The position numbers and the translations under genes were made by a program. A DNA stretch of 64,000 nt from Actinomyces trachealis (GTDB taxonomy: Bacteria > Actinomycetota > Actinomycetes > Actinomycetales > Actinomycetaceae), in NCBI RefSeq assembly GCF_015711475.1, contig NZ_CP065027.1, positions 186,001-250,000 of the forward strand, read 5' to 3'. This document shows positions 1 through 9,354 of this stretch, piece by piece (within the stretch, counting starts at the first letter, position 1; each line of letters begins with the position of its first letter). The notes beneath the pieces are model-generated. The model was given only the letters and a program-made list of their open reading frames with translations. It searched no databases and had not been told where the DNA came from.

Positions 1-568
1 GTGCGGGCGCATTGATGGACACCTCTGGCTCGATTATCGGGACCAGCCCCGCCTCCATGATCCGGTTGGCCACCTCAAACTGCTGCGCCACCAGCGCTTT
101 GATGCCTTTGGGGTCAGCCCGCAGGATCACGGACCGCATCTTGGTGCCAAAGACCTGCGCCTCTGCGGCTTTAGCCAGCAACTCGTCTAGACCGTCTATC
201 GGTTTCATGAGGCGCACGCCGTCCGCCTCCTCTTCCAGACCCTTGTCTACCTTCAGGATCGGCACCACGCCCCTGACACCCCACAGGTAGTCGGCGGTGG
301 AACGCCCCTCCACCTGGCTGTCTAGGGTGCGCTCAAACAGGATCGCGGCCAGGATGCGCCGCGAGTCGAAGGCGGGGGAGGTCATGACCCGCGTACGCAT
401 GCCGTGCACTAGGTCAAACATCTCCTCCTCGGTCCTCCAGGCGTCGGGGCCGACGCCGTACCCCGCCAGCGCGCGCGGGGTAGAACCGCCGGACTGGTCC
501 AGCGCGGCAATGAATCCGGCACCGCCGCGCATCCTGCTCATCTGCTCAGACCTCATTTGCTTAGACAC
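1..568 (-). CDS. fda: Class I fructose-bisphosphate aldolase (partial, 3' end outside window)
   Basis: Reverse-strand translation of the first 568 bases is open throughout and reads as a class I fructose-1,6-bisphosphate aldolase. This is the cytoplasmic enzyme that reversibly splits fructose-1,6-bisphosphate through a lysine Schiff base. The visible 189 residues contain the N-terminal phrase [15 protein letters not shown] and the segment [12 protein letters not shown], both typical of this family; the Schiff-base lysine would lie beyond the window edge. The start is taken as GTG at 568 because AGGAGG sits 5 bases before it. An in-frame ATG at 556 lies too far from that ribosome site. The product name is secure; the C-terminal half cannot be checked. 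Confidence 0.88.
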   Translation of the reverse strand, partial: MSKQMRSEQMSRMRGGAGFIAALDQSGGSTPRALAGYGVGPDAWRTEEEMFDLVHGMRTRVMTSPAFDSRRILAAILFERTLDSQVEGRSTADYLWGVRGVVPILKVDKGLEEEADGVRLMKPIDGLDELLAKAAEAQVFGTKMRSVILRADPKGIKALVAQQFEVANRIMEAGLVPIIEPEVSINAPA

Positions 569-794
569 GATGACCTCCTGCTGGCGTGGTCTGTGGGGCC
601 GTCCCCATTAATCGCCCCCACCATCAGTGTATGTGGCCTGGGTCTCAGGTGGCAGGGGCGGTCGTGTTGCTGCTGGTGGCGTTCTCAATCCGTTCGACGC
701 CGTTGGAGTCTCTTGTCCTTGGTGAGCAGGCACCTGCTGCCTGAGGTTTCTAAGCCGCTGCCGGTGATCGGACCGCATGCGGCAAACTGGCCTC

Positions 795-1283
795 ATGCTC
801 CAGAAACTGCCCCGCACCGGCATCGGCACCGACGTGCACGCTTTTGCCACCGACCCCAGCACCCCGCTGCACCTGGCCTGCCTCCAGTGGCCGGGGGAGA
901 CGGGCCTGGAAGGGCACTCTGACGGCGACGTCGTGGCCCACGCCTGCTGTGACGCCTTGTTCTCTGCGGCCGGGCTGGGGGATCTGGGCTCCAACTTCGG
1001 CACCGCTGAGCCGCAGTGGAAAGGCGCCGCCGGGGCGGTGCTGCTGGCGGAGGCCGCCCGGCGTGTGCGTGCGGCCGGGTTCGAGATCGGCAACGTGGCG
1101 GTGCAGCTGGTGGGGGCGCGCCCGCGCATCGCCGCCCGTATGGGCGAGGCCCAGGCGGCGCTGTCGCGGGCCGCAAAGGCAGACGTTTCCTTCTCGGCGA
1201 CGACGACCGACCACCTGGGCTTCCTGGGCCGTGAGGAGGGGCTGCTGGCCGTGGCCACCGCCCTGGTCTACCCCGTGGGCTGA
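795..1283 (+). CDS. ispF: 2-C-methyl-D-erythritol 2,4-cyclodiphosphate synthase
   Basis: IspF of the non-mevalonate isoprenoid pathway closes CDP-methylerythritol 2-phosphate to the 2,4-cyclodiphosphate. The 162-residue size is normal. Visible family signatures are GIGTDVH near residue 10 (Asp and His are metal ligands), [10 protein letters not shown] near residue 40 (further ligand His), and the C-terminal [14 protein letters not shown]. An upstream in-frame ATG at 777 would add MRQTGL. I prefer 795 because family members begin only a few residues before the GxGxDVH motif. The gene leads an ispF-cysS-rlmB block in one direction, an arrangement common in actinobacteria; ispD is not in the window. 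Confidence 0.93.
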   Translation: MLQKLPRTGIGTDVHAFATDPSTPLHLACLQWPGETGLEGHSDGDVVAHACCDALFSAAGLGDLGSNFGTAEPQWKGAAGAVLLAEAARRVRAAGFEIGNVAVQLVGARPRIAARMGEAQAALSRAAKADVSFSATTTDHLGFLGREEGLLAVATALVYPVG

Positions 1284-1374
1284 CCCCCGCCCACCGGCCT
1301 CGGAGCCGTACTGGGCCTACCCCGCTGCGGCGGCTGCCTGCCGTACTCTAGAGGGGGCCAGGTATGTTTGGGAT

Positions 1375-2949
1375 GTGAGTGCTCTCCAGCCTGAACCCCT
1401 TGAACTGCGCCTGTACGACTCGGCCGTGCACGCCGTCGTGCCCCTGGCCCCCACGGCCATCCCCGGCGTGGTCAAGATCTACCTGTGCGGTGCCACCGTG
1501 CAGGGCTCACCCCACATCGGTCACATGCGCTCCGCCATTGCTTTTGACGTGCTGCGCCGCTGGCTGGAGCGCTGCGGCCAGCAGGTGGTGCTCATCCGCA
1601 ACGTCACGGACATTGACGATAAGATCCTGGCCAAGTCCGCTGCCGCCGACCCGCCCGTGCCGTGGTGGGCCTGGGCCCAGCGCCACGAGCGTGAGTTCGA
1701 CGCCGCCTACCGCGCCCTGGGCGTCCAGCCCCCCACCTATGAGCCGCGCGCCACCGGACACATCCCGGAGATGATCGACCTGATCTCCCGGCTGATCGAG
1801 CGCGGTCACGCCTACGTGGGCAGCCCCGGCAACGTCTACTTCGATGTCGCCTCCCTGCCAGGCTACGGCTCCCTGACCAACCAGCGCCCCCAGGACCTGA
1901 CCAGCACGGAGGAGGAGTCCCAGGTGGACGCCGCCGTGGAGGCTGGCAAGCGCGACCCCCGCGACTTCGCCCTGTGGAAGGCCGTCAAGGTGGGGGAGCC
2001 CGCCGACGCCGCCTGGGACACCCCCTGGGGCCGGGGGCGTCCCGGCTGGCACCTGGAGTGCTCAGCTATGAGCCACCGCTACCTGGGGGAGGAGTTCGAC
2101 ATCCACGGCGGGGGTATCGACCTGCGCTTCCCCCACCATGAGAACGAGCAGGCCCAGTCCCACGGGGCGGGCTGGGGCTTCGCCAAGCATTGGGTGCACA
2201 ACGCCTGGGTGACCATCAAGGGTGAGAAGATGAGCAAGTCCCTGGGCAATTCACTGGTGGTCAGCGAGCTGCTGTGCCACCATGAGCCCGCCGTGCTGCG
2301 CCTAGCCCTGGGGACCGTCCACCACCGCTCCACCGTGGAGTTCTCTGAGGAGAGCCTGGCCGACGCCGCCGCCCTGTGGGAGCGGCTCACGGGTGCGTTG
2401 CTGCGGGCGCGGGAGGTCTCCACCGCGATCGACGCCGCCGACACCGCCGCCCTGCGTGCGCGTGCCCTCCCGACGGAGTTCACCGCCGCTATGAACGAGG
2501 ACCTGAACTTGGCCGGGGCGATGACGGTGGTCCACGCGACCCTCAAGCGTCTCAACATGGCGCTCGCGAACTCAGGACAGCCGGGGGCGGCGCACGCGGG
2601 CTTCGCCGCGGCCCAGGATGCCTCCGATGCCGCCACGTCCAGCACCGCCACGGACAGCAGCGACCTGGTCACCGGCACGGCCCTGGACCTGCGCGCTCAG
2701 CTCGACGTGCTGGGGCTGGACCCCCTGGCTGAGCCCTGGCGCGCCAGTGTGCTGGGTGCCGGGGGCGCCAGTGGTGCCGACGCCGCCATGAGTGCCCTGG
2801 ATCACCTGGTCACCGTCCTGATAGGCGAGCGGGCGCAGGCCCGCGCCGCCAGGGACTGGGCGCGCGCCGACGCGTTGCGTGACCAGTTGACGGCGGCCGG
2901 TGTCGTCGTCGAGGACTCCGCCTCTGGTGCCCGCTGGCACCTAGGCTGA
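1375..2949 (+). CDS. cysS: Cysteinyl-tRNA synthetase
   Basis: Class I aminoacyl-tRNA synthetase that charges tRNA-Cys. The HIGH motif appears as [10 protein letters not shown] at about residues 45-54 and the KMSKS loop as [10 protein letters not shown] at about 282-291. Zinc-site residues are visible in [15 protein letters not shown] and HHENEQAQ. At 524 residues it is longer than the usual 460-470. The extra length is an Ala/Ser/Thr-rich insertion around residues 400-440, so it is a true CysS and not the shorter mycothiol ligase MshC. The reading frame is open far upstream, but that stretch overlaps ispF in another frame. GTG at 1375 is chosen because homology begins just after it and a TATGTT hexamer lies 6 bases upstream, which suits a leaderless start. 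Confidence 0.94.
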   Translation: MSALQPEPLELRLYDSAVHAVVPLAPTAIPGVVKIYLCGATVQGSPHIGHMRSAIAFDVLRRWLERCGQQVVLIRNVTDIDDKILAKSAAADPPVPWWAWAQRHEREFDAAYRALGVQPPTYEPRATGHIPEMIDLISRLIERGHAYVGSPGNVYFDVASLPGYGSLTNQRPQDLTSTEEESQVDAAVEAGKRDPRDFALWKAVKVGEPADAAWDTPWGRGRPGWHLECSAMSHRYLGEEFDIHGGGIDLRFPHHENEQAQSHGAGWGFAKHWVHNAWVTIKGEKMSKSLGNSLVVSELLCHHEPAVLRLALGTVHHRSTVEFSEESLADAAALWERLTGALLRAREVSTAIDAADTAALRARALPTEFTAAMNEDLNLAGAMTVVHATLKRLNMALANSGQPGAAHAGFAAAQDASDAATSSTATDSSDLVTGTALDLRAQLDVLGLDPLAEPWRASVLGAGGASGADAAMSALDHLVTVLIGERAQARAARDWARADALRDQLTAAGVVVEDSASGARWHLG

Positions 2950-3065
2950 CTGCCACCCGAGCCGCCCCAACCACCAGATCGCTAACCAACCACGCCGCTG
3001 TGGCGCCCTAGATATCCGGGGCGCCCGGCTCCAGCCACAGACCACCCCCGAACACGGAGGACCAC

Positions 3066-4055
3066 ATGCCCGGCAATGACCGTGTCCACGGCGCTATGCG
3101 CAAACCCGGCTCCAAGAAGGGCCCCCTCAAGGGCTCCGGCGGACAGAAGAAGCACGCCCTAGAAGGCAAGGGACCCACTCCCCGGGCGGAGAACCGCGTC
3201 GGTCACCCCAAGGCGCGGGCCAAGGCCCGGGCGGAAGCCCGCGAGGCCCAGCCCAGCCGCGTCAAGCAGCTGGAGAAGCTCAAGCGGCGCTTCAACGTGC
3301 CTGAAGGCCACGAGATCGTCTGCGGGCGCAACGCCGTGGCGGAGGCCGCCCGGGCCGGAGTGCCCATCTCCCGCGTCTTCATGGCGGTCTCCGCGGAGAA
3401 CGACGACCGCCTGGGGGCCGTGGTGCGGCGGGCCGCCCTGCTGGGTGCTCCCGTCTTGGAGACCACCAAACTAGACCTGGAGGCGCTGACGGACGGCGCT
3501 GTCCACCAGGGCGTGGCCATTGAGGTGCCCGCCTACGAGTACTGTGAGGCCGCCGACCTGCTGGAGCGTGCCCGTGCCGTCGGCCACACGCCCCTGTTCA
3601 TCGCCCTGGACCAGGTCACTGACCCCCACAACCTGGGGGCCGTGCTGCGCAGCGCCGGAGCTTTTGGGGCCGACGGCGTCGTCATCCCGGAGCGTCGCAG
3701 CGTGGGCGTGAACGCCACCGTCTGGAAGGTCTCCGCCGGGGCTGCCGCCCGCGTGCCTGTGGCCCGTGAGACCAACCTGGTGCGCGCCCTGCAGGCCCTC
3801 AAGAAGGAAGGCTGCTTTGTGGTGGGCCTGGACGGCGGCAGCGAAACCCTGGTGGAGGAACTGGGCTTCGCGGATGCGCCGCTGGTGCTGGTTACTGGTG
3901 CGGAGGGGGCAGGCTTGTCCCGCCTGGTGCGCGAGACTTGCGACGTGATCGCCTCCATCCCCATCAACGGGCATGTGGAGTCTCTCAACGCGGCCGTGGC
4001 CACAGGTATCAGCTTGTATGAGGTGGACCGGCTGCGGCGTCGAGCCACCAACTAA
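3066..4055 (+). CDS. rlmB: 23S rRNA (guanosine-2'-O)-methyltransferase RlmB (TrmH family)
   Basis: SPOUT-class, S-adenosylmethionine-dependent rRNA methyltransferase that modifies a guanosine in the peptidyl-transferase loop of 23S rRNA. The first 75 residues are a Lys/Arg/Gly-rich, probably disordered RNA-binding extension. The substrate-binding domain begins at about residue 80 (VCGRNAVAEA). The knotted catalytic domain carries DQVTDPHNLGAVLRSA, a glycine-rich LVTGAEGAGLS and the terminal NGHVESLNAAVA motif. AGGACCAC precedes the ATG. It lies 116 bases after cysS in the same direction. Family membership is certain; the exact modified nucleotide is inferred from E. coli RlmB. Confidence 0.92.
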   Translation: MPGNDRVHGAMRKPGSKKGPLKGSGGQKKHALEGKGPTPRAENRVGHPKARAKARAEAREAQPSRVKQLEKLKRRFNVPEGHEIVCGRNAVAEAARAGVPISRVFMAVSAENDDRLGAVVRRAALLGAPVLETTKLDLEALTDGAVHQGVAIEVPAYEYCEAADLLERARAVGHTPLFIALDQVTDPHNLGAVLRSAGAFGADGVVIPERRSVGVNATVWKVSAGAAARVPVARETNLVRALQALKKEGCFVVGLDGGSETLVEELGFADAPLVLVTGAEGAGLSRLVRETCDVIASIPINGHVESLNAAVATGISLYEVDRLRRRATN

Positions 4056-4130
4056 GCCACCCCTTCACTCCCAGCGCCCCAATGGCACAATGGGGTTAGA
4101 CCGGACCACCGCCGGACCAAGGAGGCTCAC

Positions 4131-5372
4131 ATGACTAAGGACGCGACCGAGAGCTGGAACCGCACCGAGGGTGTGCTTGTCGCACCCGGCACAGCCCCCG
4201 AGACGGTGGCGCAGTTCCTGACTGTGCGCAACGTGGTTGGGCGCCTGGAGTGGTACCCCAGCACCCCGCACCTGCTGTCTCTGACCCTGGCCTGCGACGT
4301 GCAGGGCCGCGTGGCAGTCACCCCCACCGGCCGTGGCGGTGTGGTAGCCGGGCCTGGCGTCAGCGAATTCACTGAGGCCCTGGCCCGTGAGTTCCACGCC
4401 GACGTCACTATTGGCCCGGCCTCTTTCAACAGCCTGCCGGAGGGTGTTGAGCTACCCGCCATCAGCGGCTCTAGCAGCCCCACCGCACGGACGGTGGTGG
4501 TCTCCCCGCTGAGCGCCTATACCGTGCCCCTGCAGGCCACTCTCCTGGAGCGTTCACTGGCGGTGGCCTCTGCCCCCGGCATGGACCGTCGTCTAGTCAT
4601 GTATGCGGGGGAGGGGCAGGCGCTGGGCACCTTTGGTTGGGATGACGATTCCCTGCCCGCCTTGGTGTTGACTGTGGACGAGCACGACATGGCGGTGCGC
4701 GCGATCACCTCTACTGAGGGTGAGGACGACGCCGTCTTCTCCTGGGGCATGAGTTCGCGCTACGTCATGGGTGGGGTGGCTGACGCTGACCCTTCCCTGG
4801 TGGCTTTTGTGAAAGACCTGCTGGAGGACCGCACCGATGCTTCCGTGATCGCTGCCGCCGTGCCTGGTGCGGATGCGGCCGAGGTGTCCAAGGCAATCCA
4901 GACTCCTGGGATCGTGGGGATGCTAGCGCTAGTGGAGGCCTTGGGGCTGCCGGACTTTGTGGGCTCCGTGCTGACGGGGCGGCTGGCTCCGGCTGAGGTG
5001 CCTGGTGCGGTGGTGCATGAGCCGCGTGGCCTGTCCAACGCCGTGTCCCGCTCGGTGGGGCTCATGCTGCAGGATCCCTCGACGCCGGGGGCGGGCTTCT
5101 GGCGTTCCTACGTGCACGCGGTCACGGATAATGCGTGGATTGTGCGCGCGGGGCTGGCCCTGGAGGCTGGCCTGGGTGGTGCGCTGTTGGGGACGGCGCT
5201 GCGACGTCGGGGCCGCACCGGTGTGACGCCGCGCTGGTTGCTGGCTGGTGGCGTGCTGTTGCTGCTTGACTCGGTGGTTGAGGCCTCTACGTCCTCCTGG
5301 GTGCGGCACCTGGAGTTGCGGCGCCGGGCTGACGAGGAGATGGCCCTGGTAGCGGAGGAACTTGGGGCTTAG
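4131..5372 (+). CDS. Conserved hypothetical protein with C-terminal membrane segments
   Basis: A 413-residue protein I do not recognise. AAGGAGG five bases before the ATG supports the start. The first 310 residues are mostly soluble-looking, Val/Ala/Thr-rich and acidic. Near the C terminus are two hydrophobic stretches (ALEAGLGGALLGTAL and WLLAGGVLLLLDSVV, about residues 340-385) flanked by arginines, so the tail is probably membrane-inserted with the bulk on one face. Composition and codon use match neighbouring housekeeping genes, which argues for a lineage-specific core gene. No catalytic motif is evident. Confidence 0.7.
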   Translation: MTKDATESWNRTEGVLVAPGTAPETVAQFLTVRNVVGRLEWYPSTPHLLSLTLACDVQGRVAVTPTGRGGVVAGPGVSEFTEALAREFHADVTIGPASFNSLPEGVELPAISGSSSPTARTVVVSPLSAYTVPLQATLLERSLAVASAPGMDRRLVMYAGEGQALGTFGWDDDSLPALVLTVDEHDMAVRAITSTEGEDDAVFSWGMSSRYVMGGVADADPSLVAFVKDLLEDRTDASVIAAAVPGADAAEVSKAIQTPGIVGMLALVEALGLPDFVGSVLTGRLAPAEVPGAVVHEPRGLSNAVSRSVGLMLQDPSTPGAGFWRSYVHAVTDNAWIVRAGLALEAGLGGALLGTALRRRGRTGVTPRWLLAGGVLLLLDSVVEASTSSWVRHLELRRRADEEMALVAEELGA

Positions 5373-5609
5373 AGCCTGGCGTCCCGGGTGGTTTGGAAGC
5401 GGTTTTGGCTCTTTACCCAGGGCTGGTCTCGGACCCATGCCTGGGGAGCAGGGAACCACTCCATTGGTTGGACGGTGCTGCCTACACGGCAACATCGCCA
5501 ACCTCACGCCCTCCTATCGTCGACGGTGATGTACAGGGCGGTGGTGTGGGATGGCCCCACTCGGCGCCGCACTGCCGTCACCGACGGCCACGGCCGCCCT
5601 GGCCGTTAC

Positions 5610-5650
5610 GCCCCTCTAAGGGGCGCTACTCATAAAGGCCGTTAGAGGGG
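5610..5650. repeat. Overlapping inverted repeats just upstream of the 5661 gene
   Basis: Two mutually exclusive hairpins share the same bases. GCCCC/GGGGC (5610-5614 with 5620-5624) encloses a 5-base loop. CCCCTCTAA/TTAGAGGGG (5611-5619 with 5642-5650) forms a longer arm that ends in the ribosome-binding region of the next gene. The rest of the 288-base gap (5373-5660) shows no gene that I can support. The alternative pairing could regulate translation of the 5661 gene or simply be a terminator; there is no T tract. Confidence 0.4.
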
Positions 5651-5660
5651 GAGTTGAAGA

Positions 5661-6203
5661 GTGTTATCGCAGAAGCACTGTGGGCAGGGTCGTAGGTTTG
5701 CGACTTGGAGCGTAGATGCGGTGGAGGGGGCTACTGGTTGGTTTTCCCCGTCTCATTCTCCTGAGAAGACGCTTGAGGAGTTCGCCCCAGGGTTGACTGC
5801 ACCTTCCTACATGACTGAGGGCGGGACTTTTGCGATGGGGTTGTGGGCGTTGCCGGAGGGGGTGGGTGCGGTCAGTAAGGTGCGTAAGTCTGATCCTGCT
5901 CGTGGCAGCTATATGCAGTGTGCGGGCTCTTGGCAGGCGATGACTGTGGAGGTCCGTATACAGCGTCTTGACGGCAGCCACGAGCACTATGTCGTGGCCC
6001 GTGAGGCTGTAGGGGGCTCCCAGGAGTGGGTCACCATCACTTATGTTTCGGACATCTCGTTCAGTGGGGCTACCCAGACCCGTGAGATACGACTGCATCC
6101 CCAGGAGGTTTTTACTGGTCAGCAGGCGGTAGAGGTCTTTGCCGACTACGTCCTTCACGCTACTTTGCCTCCCAAGCACCTACTACGCCCCCTCGACGTC
6201 TAA
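5661..6203 (+). CDS. Hypothetical protein
   Basis: A 180-residue open frame starting at GTG, with a purine-rich AGGGGGAG about 8 bases upstream. No signal peptide, membrane segment or recognised domain is visible. The sequence alternates charged and aromatic residues (for example YMQCAGSWQAMTVEVRIQRLDG), compatible with a small beta-rich soluble fold. Its coding strand is less GC-rich than those of the flanking genes and it has its own structured upstream region, so it may be an acquired gene. It stands alone and convergent with the DUF4032 gene. Confidence 0.5.
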   Translation: MLSQKHCGQGRRFATWSVDAVEGATGWFSPSHSPEKTLEEFAPGLTAPSYMTEGGTFAMGLWALPEGVGAVSKVRKSDPARGSYMQCAGSWQAMTVEVRIQRLDGSHEHYVVAREAVGGSQEWVTITYVSDISFSGATQTREIRLHPQEVFTGQQAVEVFADYVLHATLPPKHLLRPLDV

Positions 6204-6309
6204 GAGGTTGCGCCGTTTGGTGGGGTCATGGCTGTCAGGCAGTTCATGTCCGCCGCATGGACACCAGTGGCGTGCATCACTGGCGGCTGACCCCTGTCCG
6301 ACACCTCAC

Positions 6310-6356
6310 CCCGTTTCCGACACCTCAGTTGCTGCAACCAGGGTGTCGCAAACGGG
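6310..6356. terminator. Strong hairpin between convergent genes
   Basis: CCCGTTTCCGACACC (6310-6324) pairs with GGTGTCGCAAACGGG (6342-6356) with one mismatch. The intervening bases contain a further GTTG/CAAC stem. It sits between the end of the 5661 gene and the end of the DUF4032 gene, so it could end transcription from both sides. There is no U-tract. The sequence CCGACACCTCA also occurs just upstream as a direct repeat, so a repetitive-element origin is possible. Confidence 0.5.
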
Positions 6357-6404
6357 TCCGGCTGCGTAGGGTCCTGGCTGCCGCCCAGGCATGGTCATAG
6401 GCGC

Positions 6405-7784
6405 TTACTCTCCCTTGAAACGCATCCCGGCGGTGAAACCCAGGGGGTTCTGGGCGTACTCGGACAGGGACTCTTGGTCGCGGGCGGAAAACTCTGCGTC
6501 GTCCACCAGTTCCTCTTCGTCGGCCTTCTCCGTAAAGATCTGCTCCATCTCCTGCGTGTCACCCAGAGACAAGTAGGACTGCTCATCCCAGTGCTGGGGC
6601 AGCACGGAGCACACGTAGTCCTCCACAGCATCCTGCATGGTGACGTCGTGCCCGGCCCGCTCAGACATGTACCAGCGGTGCTCCAGCACTTCATGGAAGA
6701 TCTCTGCCGGCTCCAGTTTGCGGCGCAGCTCAGCCGGTACAGCGGCGATAGTTGGCTCAAAGACATCCGCCATCCAGGCGTGTGACACCAATTCCAGCGG
6801 GTCGTGATTACGGCCGGTCAAGGCGCGGTAGGACTTCAGGTCATTGAGCATCCGCTGACCCTGGCGTTCCTGCACGTCCAAGCCGGTCAGGCGCATGACT
6901 TGGCGGTGGTAGTGCCCGGCGTCCACCACTTTGGGCTGAATAGAAATGCGCGTGTCACCGTCAGCGGTGGTGGTGGACATATCCAACTCGCCGACGTCAT
7001 AGCCCAACTCGTTAAGCTTCTCAATTCGGGAAGCCACCCGCCACCGCTCACCCATGGAAAAGGACTCCTTAGCCGTCAGCACGTCCCACAGCTCGGAGTA
7101 GCGCGACACGATCCGGTCACCCACCTCAATCGTGTCCACGCTGGGCTCCAGCAAGGCACCAGCCTGCAGGTCCATGAGTTCACCGATGATGTTGGTGCGG
7201 GCCACGTCAATGTCATAGAGCCGCTTACCCTCGGTTAGCCCCTCCGTGTAGAGCTCACCGGTCTCCGCATCCACCAGGTAAGCAGCAAAAGCTCCGGCGT
7301 CGCGGCGGAACAGGGTGTTGGACAGGGACACATCACCCCAGTAGAAGCCCAGCAGGTGCAAGCGCACCAACAGCACAGCCAGCGCGTCGATCAGGCGGGT
7401 GGCGGTCTCGGGGCGCATGTACTGGCTGAACAGGGCACGATAGGGCAGTGAATAGGCTAGGTGCTCCGTGACCAGCACGGAGTTGAGCTCTTCGCAGGCA
7501 CTGTTCCGCCGCCCGGTGATGACGGCGGTGGGGGTGACGCAGGGCGCGCCCACCCGCACCAGGTCGCGCAGCATCTCGTACTCGCGGTAGGCCACGTGCT
7601 CACCGATCTCTTTCACGGCGATCACCCGCCCGGAAAGCTTGGCAAAACGCACCACGTGCCGTGACAGACCACGCGGTAAGGCAGCCAGTACCTCAGCTGG
7701 CCAGTCCTCCAGGGGGATCTCCCAGGGCAGGTCCAGCAGGGCGGGGTCCACCGTGGCGGCGGTAATCTTCAAAGCCGAAGGCAT
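6405..7784 (-). CDS. DUF4032 domain protein with kinase-like N-terminal half
   Basis: A 459-residue protein with the architecture of actinobacterial DUF4032 proteins. The N-terminal half resembles the lipopolysaccharide kinase/Kdo kinase fold: an Ala-Val-Lys in VIAVKEIGEHVAYREYEML and a catalytic-loop-like GFYWGDVSLSNTLFRRDAG near residues 145-165. The DUF4032 region follows, ending in an acidic tail. Family members are annotated as unknown; phosphotransfer on a small molecule is only inferred from the fold. It is followed by a hairpin shared with the convergent 5661 gene and is transcribed alone. Confidence 0.78.
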   Translation of the reverse strand: MPSALKITAATVDPALLDLPWEIPLEDWPAEVLAALPRGLSRHVVRFAKLSGRVIAVKEIGEHVAYREYEMLRDLVRVGAPCVTPTAVITGRRNSACEELNSVLVTEHLAYSLPYRALFSQYMRPETATRLIDALAVLLVRLHLLGFYWGDVSLSNTLFRRDAGAFAAYLVDAETGELYTEGLTEGKRLYDIDVARTNIIGELMDLQAGALLEPSVDTIEVGDRIVSRYSELWDVLTAKESFSMGERWRVASRIEKLNELGYDVGELDMSTTTADGDTRISIQPKVVDAGHYHRQVMRLTGLDVQERQGQRMLNDLKSYRALTGRNHDPLELVSHAWMADVFEPTIAAVPAELRRKLEPAEIFHEVLEHRWYMSERAGHDVTMQDAVEDYVCSVLPQHWDEQSYLSLGDTQEMEQIFTEKADEEELVDDAEFSARDQESLSEYAQNPLGFTAGMRFKGE

Positions 7785-7893
7785 AGGCGCATTCTTTCAG
7801 GTAGTTCGTCCTAGTTGTGCGGTGGCGAGCCTCACCGCCAGCACAGGCATTTCTAACGACGGCGGTGGCGTGGCTGCTCATGGGTGTAAGACC

Positions 7894-7932
7894 GAACCCC
7901 GCCGTCGACCACTGGGGACGACGGCGGGGTTC
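7894..7932 (-). terminator. Rho-independent-like terminator after the ABC ATPase gene
   Basis: A perfect 14-bp stem (GAACCCCGCCGTCG at 7894-7907, CGACGGCGGGGTTC at 7919-7932) with an 11-base loop lies about 60 bases beyond the stop of the leftward UgpC/MsiK gene. Only a weak T-rich run follows, which is usual in GC-rich actinobacteria. Confidence 0.75.
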
Positions 7933-7992
7933 AGGGCGTCAGCGCTTCCCGAACTGGCCGGGCACGTGACGGATGCCGTTACGGCTAGTACC

Positions 7993-9120
7993 TCAGGCGG
8001 GCAAGCGCTTGCCGGTGGAGGCGGAGAAGATGTGCGCATGGCCGGGGCGGATACGCACGTGGATGATCTCGCCGGGGGCTGGGGCGGTACGCGGAGGCAC
8101 ACGGACGATGATCTGGCTGGAGTCCTCACCCGAACCGAGCTTATTCTCCGAGCCCTCAGCACCCTCAAGCTCACCGTAGACGTAGGCGTCCGAGCCCAGC
8201 TCCTCCACGAAGGACAGGCGCACCGGGATGGAGTCCTGGTCCGCGGCGGAGACGACATCCAGGGCCTCTGGACGGAAGCCGATGGTGACCTTGTTGTTGT
8301 CCTCTGGGGTGATGGCGTCCAGCGTGGCACGGGACAGGCGGACTCGGGCCTTACCGATGGTGGCCACCTCGCCCTGCACGTCGAACAGGCCCAGGTTCAT
8401 GGCAGGGGAGCCGATGAAGCCAGCCACGAACTCGTTGGCAGGAGCGTCGTACATCTCCCGGGGGGTGCCGACCTGCTGCAGGATGCCGTCCTTGAGGACC
8501 GCGATGCGGTCACCCATGGTCAGGGCCTCCGTCTGATCGTGGGTCACGTAGACGGTGGTGACACCAAGCGAGCGCTGCAAGGAGGCGATCTGGGTGCGGG
8601 TCTGCACACGCAGCTTCGCGTCCAGGTTAGACAGCGGCTCATCCATCAGGAAGACCTTGGGCTTGCGCACGATGGCACGGCCCATGGCCACACGCTGACG
8701 CTGACCACCGGAGAGGGCCTTCGGCTTACGGTCCAGGTACTCGGTCAGGCCCAGGATCTTGGCGGCCTCACGGACGCGCTTGTCGATCTCCTCCTTGGGG
8801 GTGCCAGCGATCTTCAGAGCGAAGCCCATGTTGTCGTGCACCGTCATGTGGGGGTACAGGGCGTAGTTCTGGAAGACCATAGCGATGTCGCGGTCCTTGG
8901 GCTGGACGTCGGTGACGTCGCGGTCGCCAATGAGGATGCGACCAGAGTTGACATCCTCCAGACCCGCGAGCATGCGCAGGGAGGTGGACTTACCGCAGCC
9001 AGAAGGGCCAACCAAAACAAGGAACTCGCCGTCTGCGATTTCAAGGTTCAACTGGTCCACAGAGGGGCGGTCATTGCCCGGGTAGACGCGGGTTGCGTGA
9101 TCAAAAGTCACGGTTGCCAT
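7993..9120 (-). CDS. ugpC: Carbohydrate ABC transporter ATP-binding protein (UgpC/MsiK type)
   Basis: Cytoplasmic ATPase that powers sugar-type ABC importers. It has a Walker A GPSGCGKST at about residues 37-45, a Q-loop in VFQNYALYPHMTV, the signature LSGGQRQRVAMGRA, Walker B VFLMDEPLSNLDAK and an H-loop in VTHDQTEA. The C-terminal third is the OB-fold regulatory domain seen in MalK/UgpC/MsiK. The 375-residue length is standard. No permease or binding-protein gene is adjacent. That isolation is typical of MsiK, a shared ATPase that serves several sugar importers, so a multi-sugar role is more likely than glycerol-3-phosphate alone. Confidence 0.9.
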   Translation of the reverse strand: MATVTFDHATRVYPGNDRPSVDQLNLEIADGEFLVLVGPSGCGKSTSLRMLAGLEDVNSGRILIGDRDVTDVQPKDRDIAMVFQNYALYPHMTVHDNMGFALKIAGTPKEEIDKRVREAAKILGLTEYLDRKPKALSGGQRQRVAMGRAIVRKPKVFLMDEPLSNLDAKLRVQTRTQIASLQRSLGVTTVYVTHDQTEALTMGDRIAVLKDGILQQVGTPREMYDAPANEFVAGFIGSPAMNLGLFDVQGEVATIGKARVRLSRATLDAITPEDNNKVTIGFRPEALDVVSAADQDSIPVRLSFVEELGSDAYVYGELEGAEGSENKLGSGEDSSQIIVRVPPRTAPAPGEIIHVRIRPGHAHIFSASTGKRLPA

Positions 9121-9341
9121 ATTCGCTTCCCTTCACCGGCGGTACGTGCCGGACGATCCTTCGTGAAAGGTGCCTATGCGTTGTGTCCGCATTGACACTG
9201 TACGCCGTCGACCATCGACGGCAGGCTCATCCTTACACACTCCCGCAAGATGCGATAGGTCTACGGGCAGGCGAGTTCGCACCACAGTCAATAGGGAACG
9301 CACCGCACCCACCTTAAAACGGGACCTTTGCCACGGGCCGG

Positions 9342-9347
9342 TAGTCT
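9342..9347 (+). promoter_or_regulatory. Leaderless-type -10 element before the kinase gene
   Basis: TAGTCT is separated by 7 bases from the ATG at 9355 and no Shine-Dalgarno sequence precedes that ATG. This is the layout of actinobacterial leaderless transcripts, and it favours 9355 over the upstream TTG at 9328 as the start. Confidence 0.5.
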
Positions 9348-9354
9348 GAGCACT

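Noticed and set aside
844-1374. N-terminal extension of the cysS frame by 177 residues
   Set aside because: The stretch overlaps ispF in another frame, is Arg/Pro/Trp-rich shadow sequence, and cysS homology starts only after 1375.
4078-4100. Hairpin CCCCA/TGGGG as rlmB terminator
   Set aside because: The stem is only five pairs with a 9-base loop and no T tract; too weak to list.
7639-9195. Long forward open frame of 518 codons
   Set aside because: It is the antisense of the UgpC/MsiK gene and the start of DUF4032; it is His/Gly/Asp-rich without domains, as expected for a GC-rich shadow.
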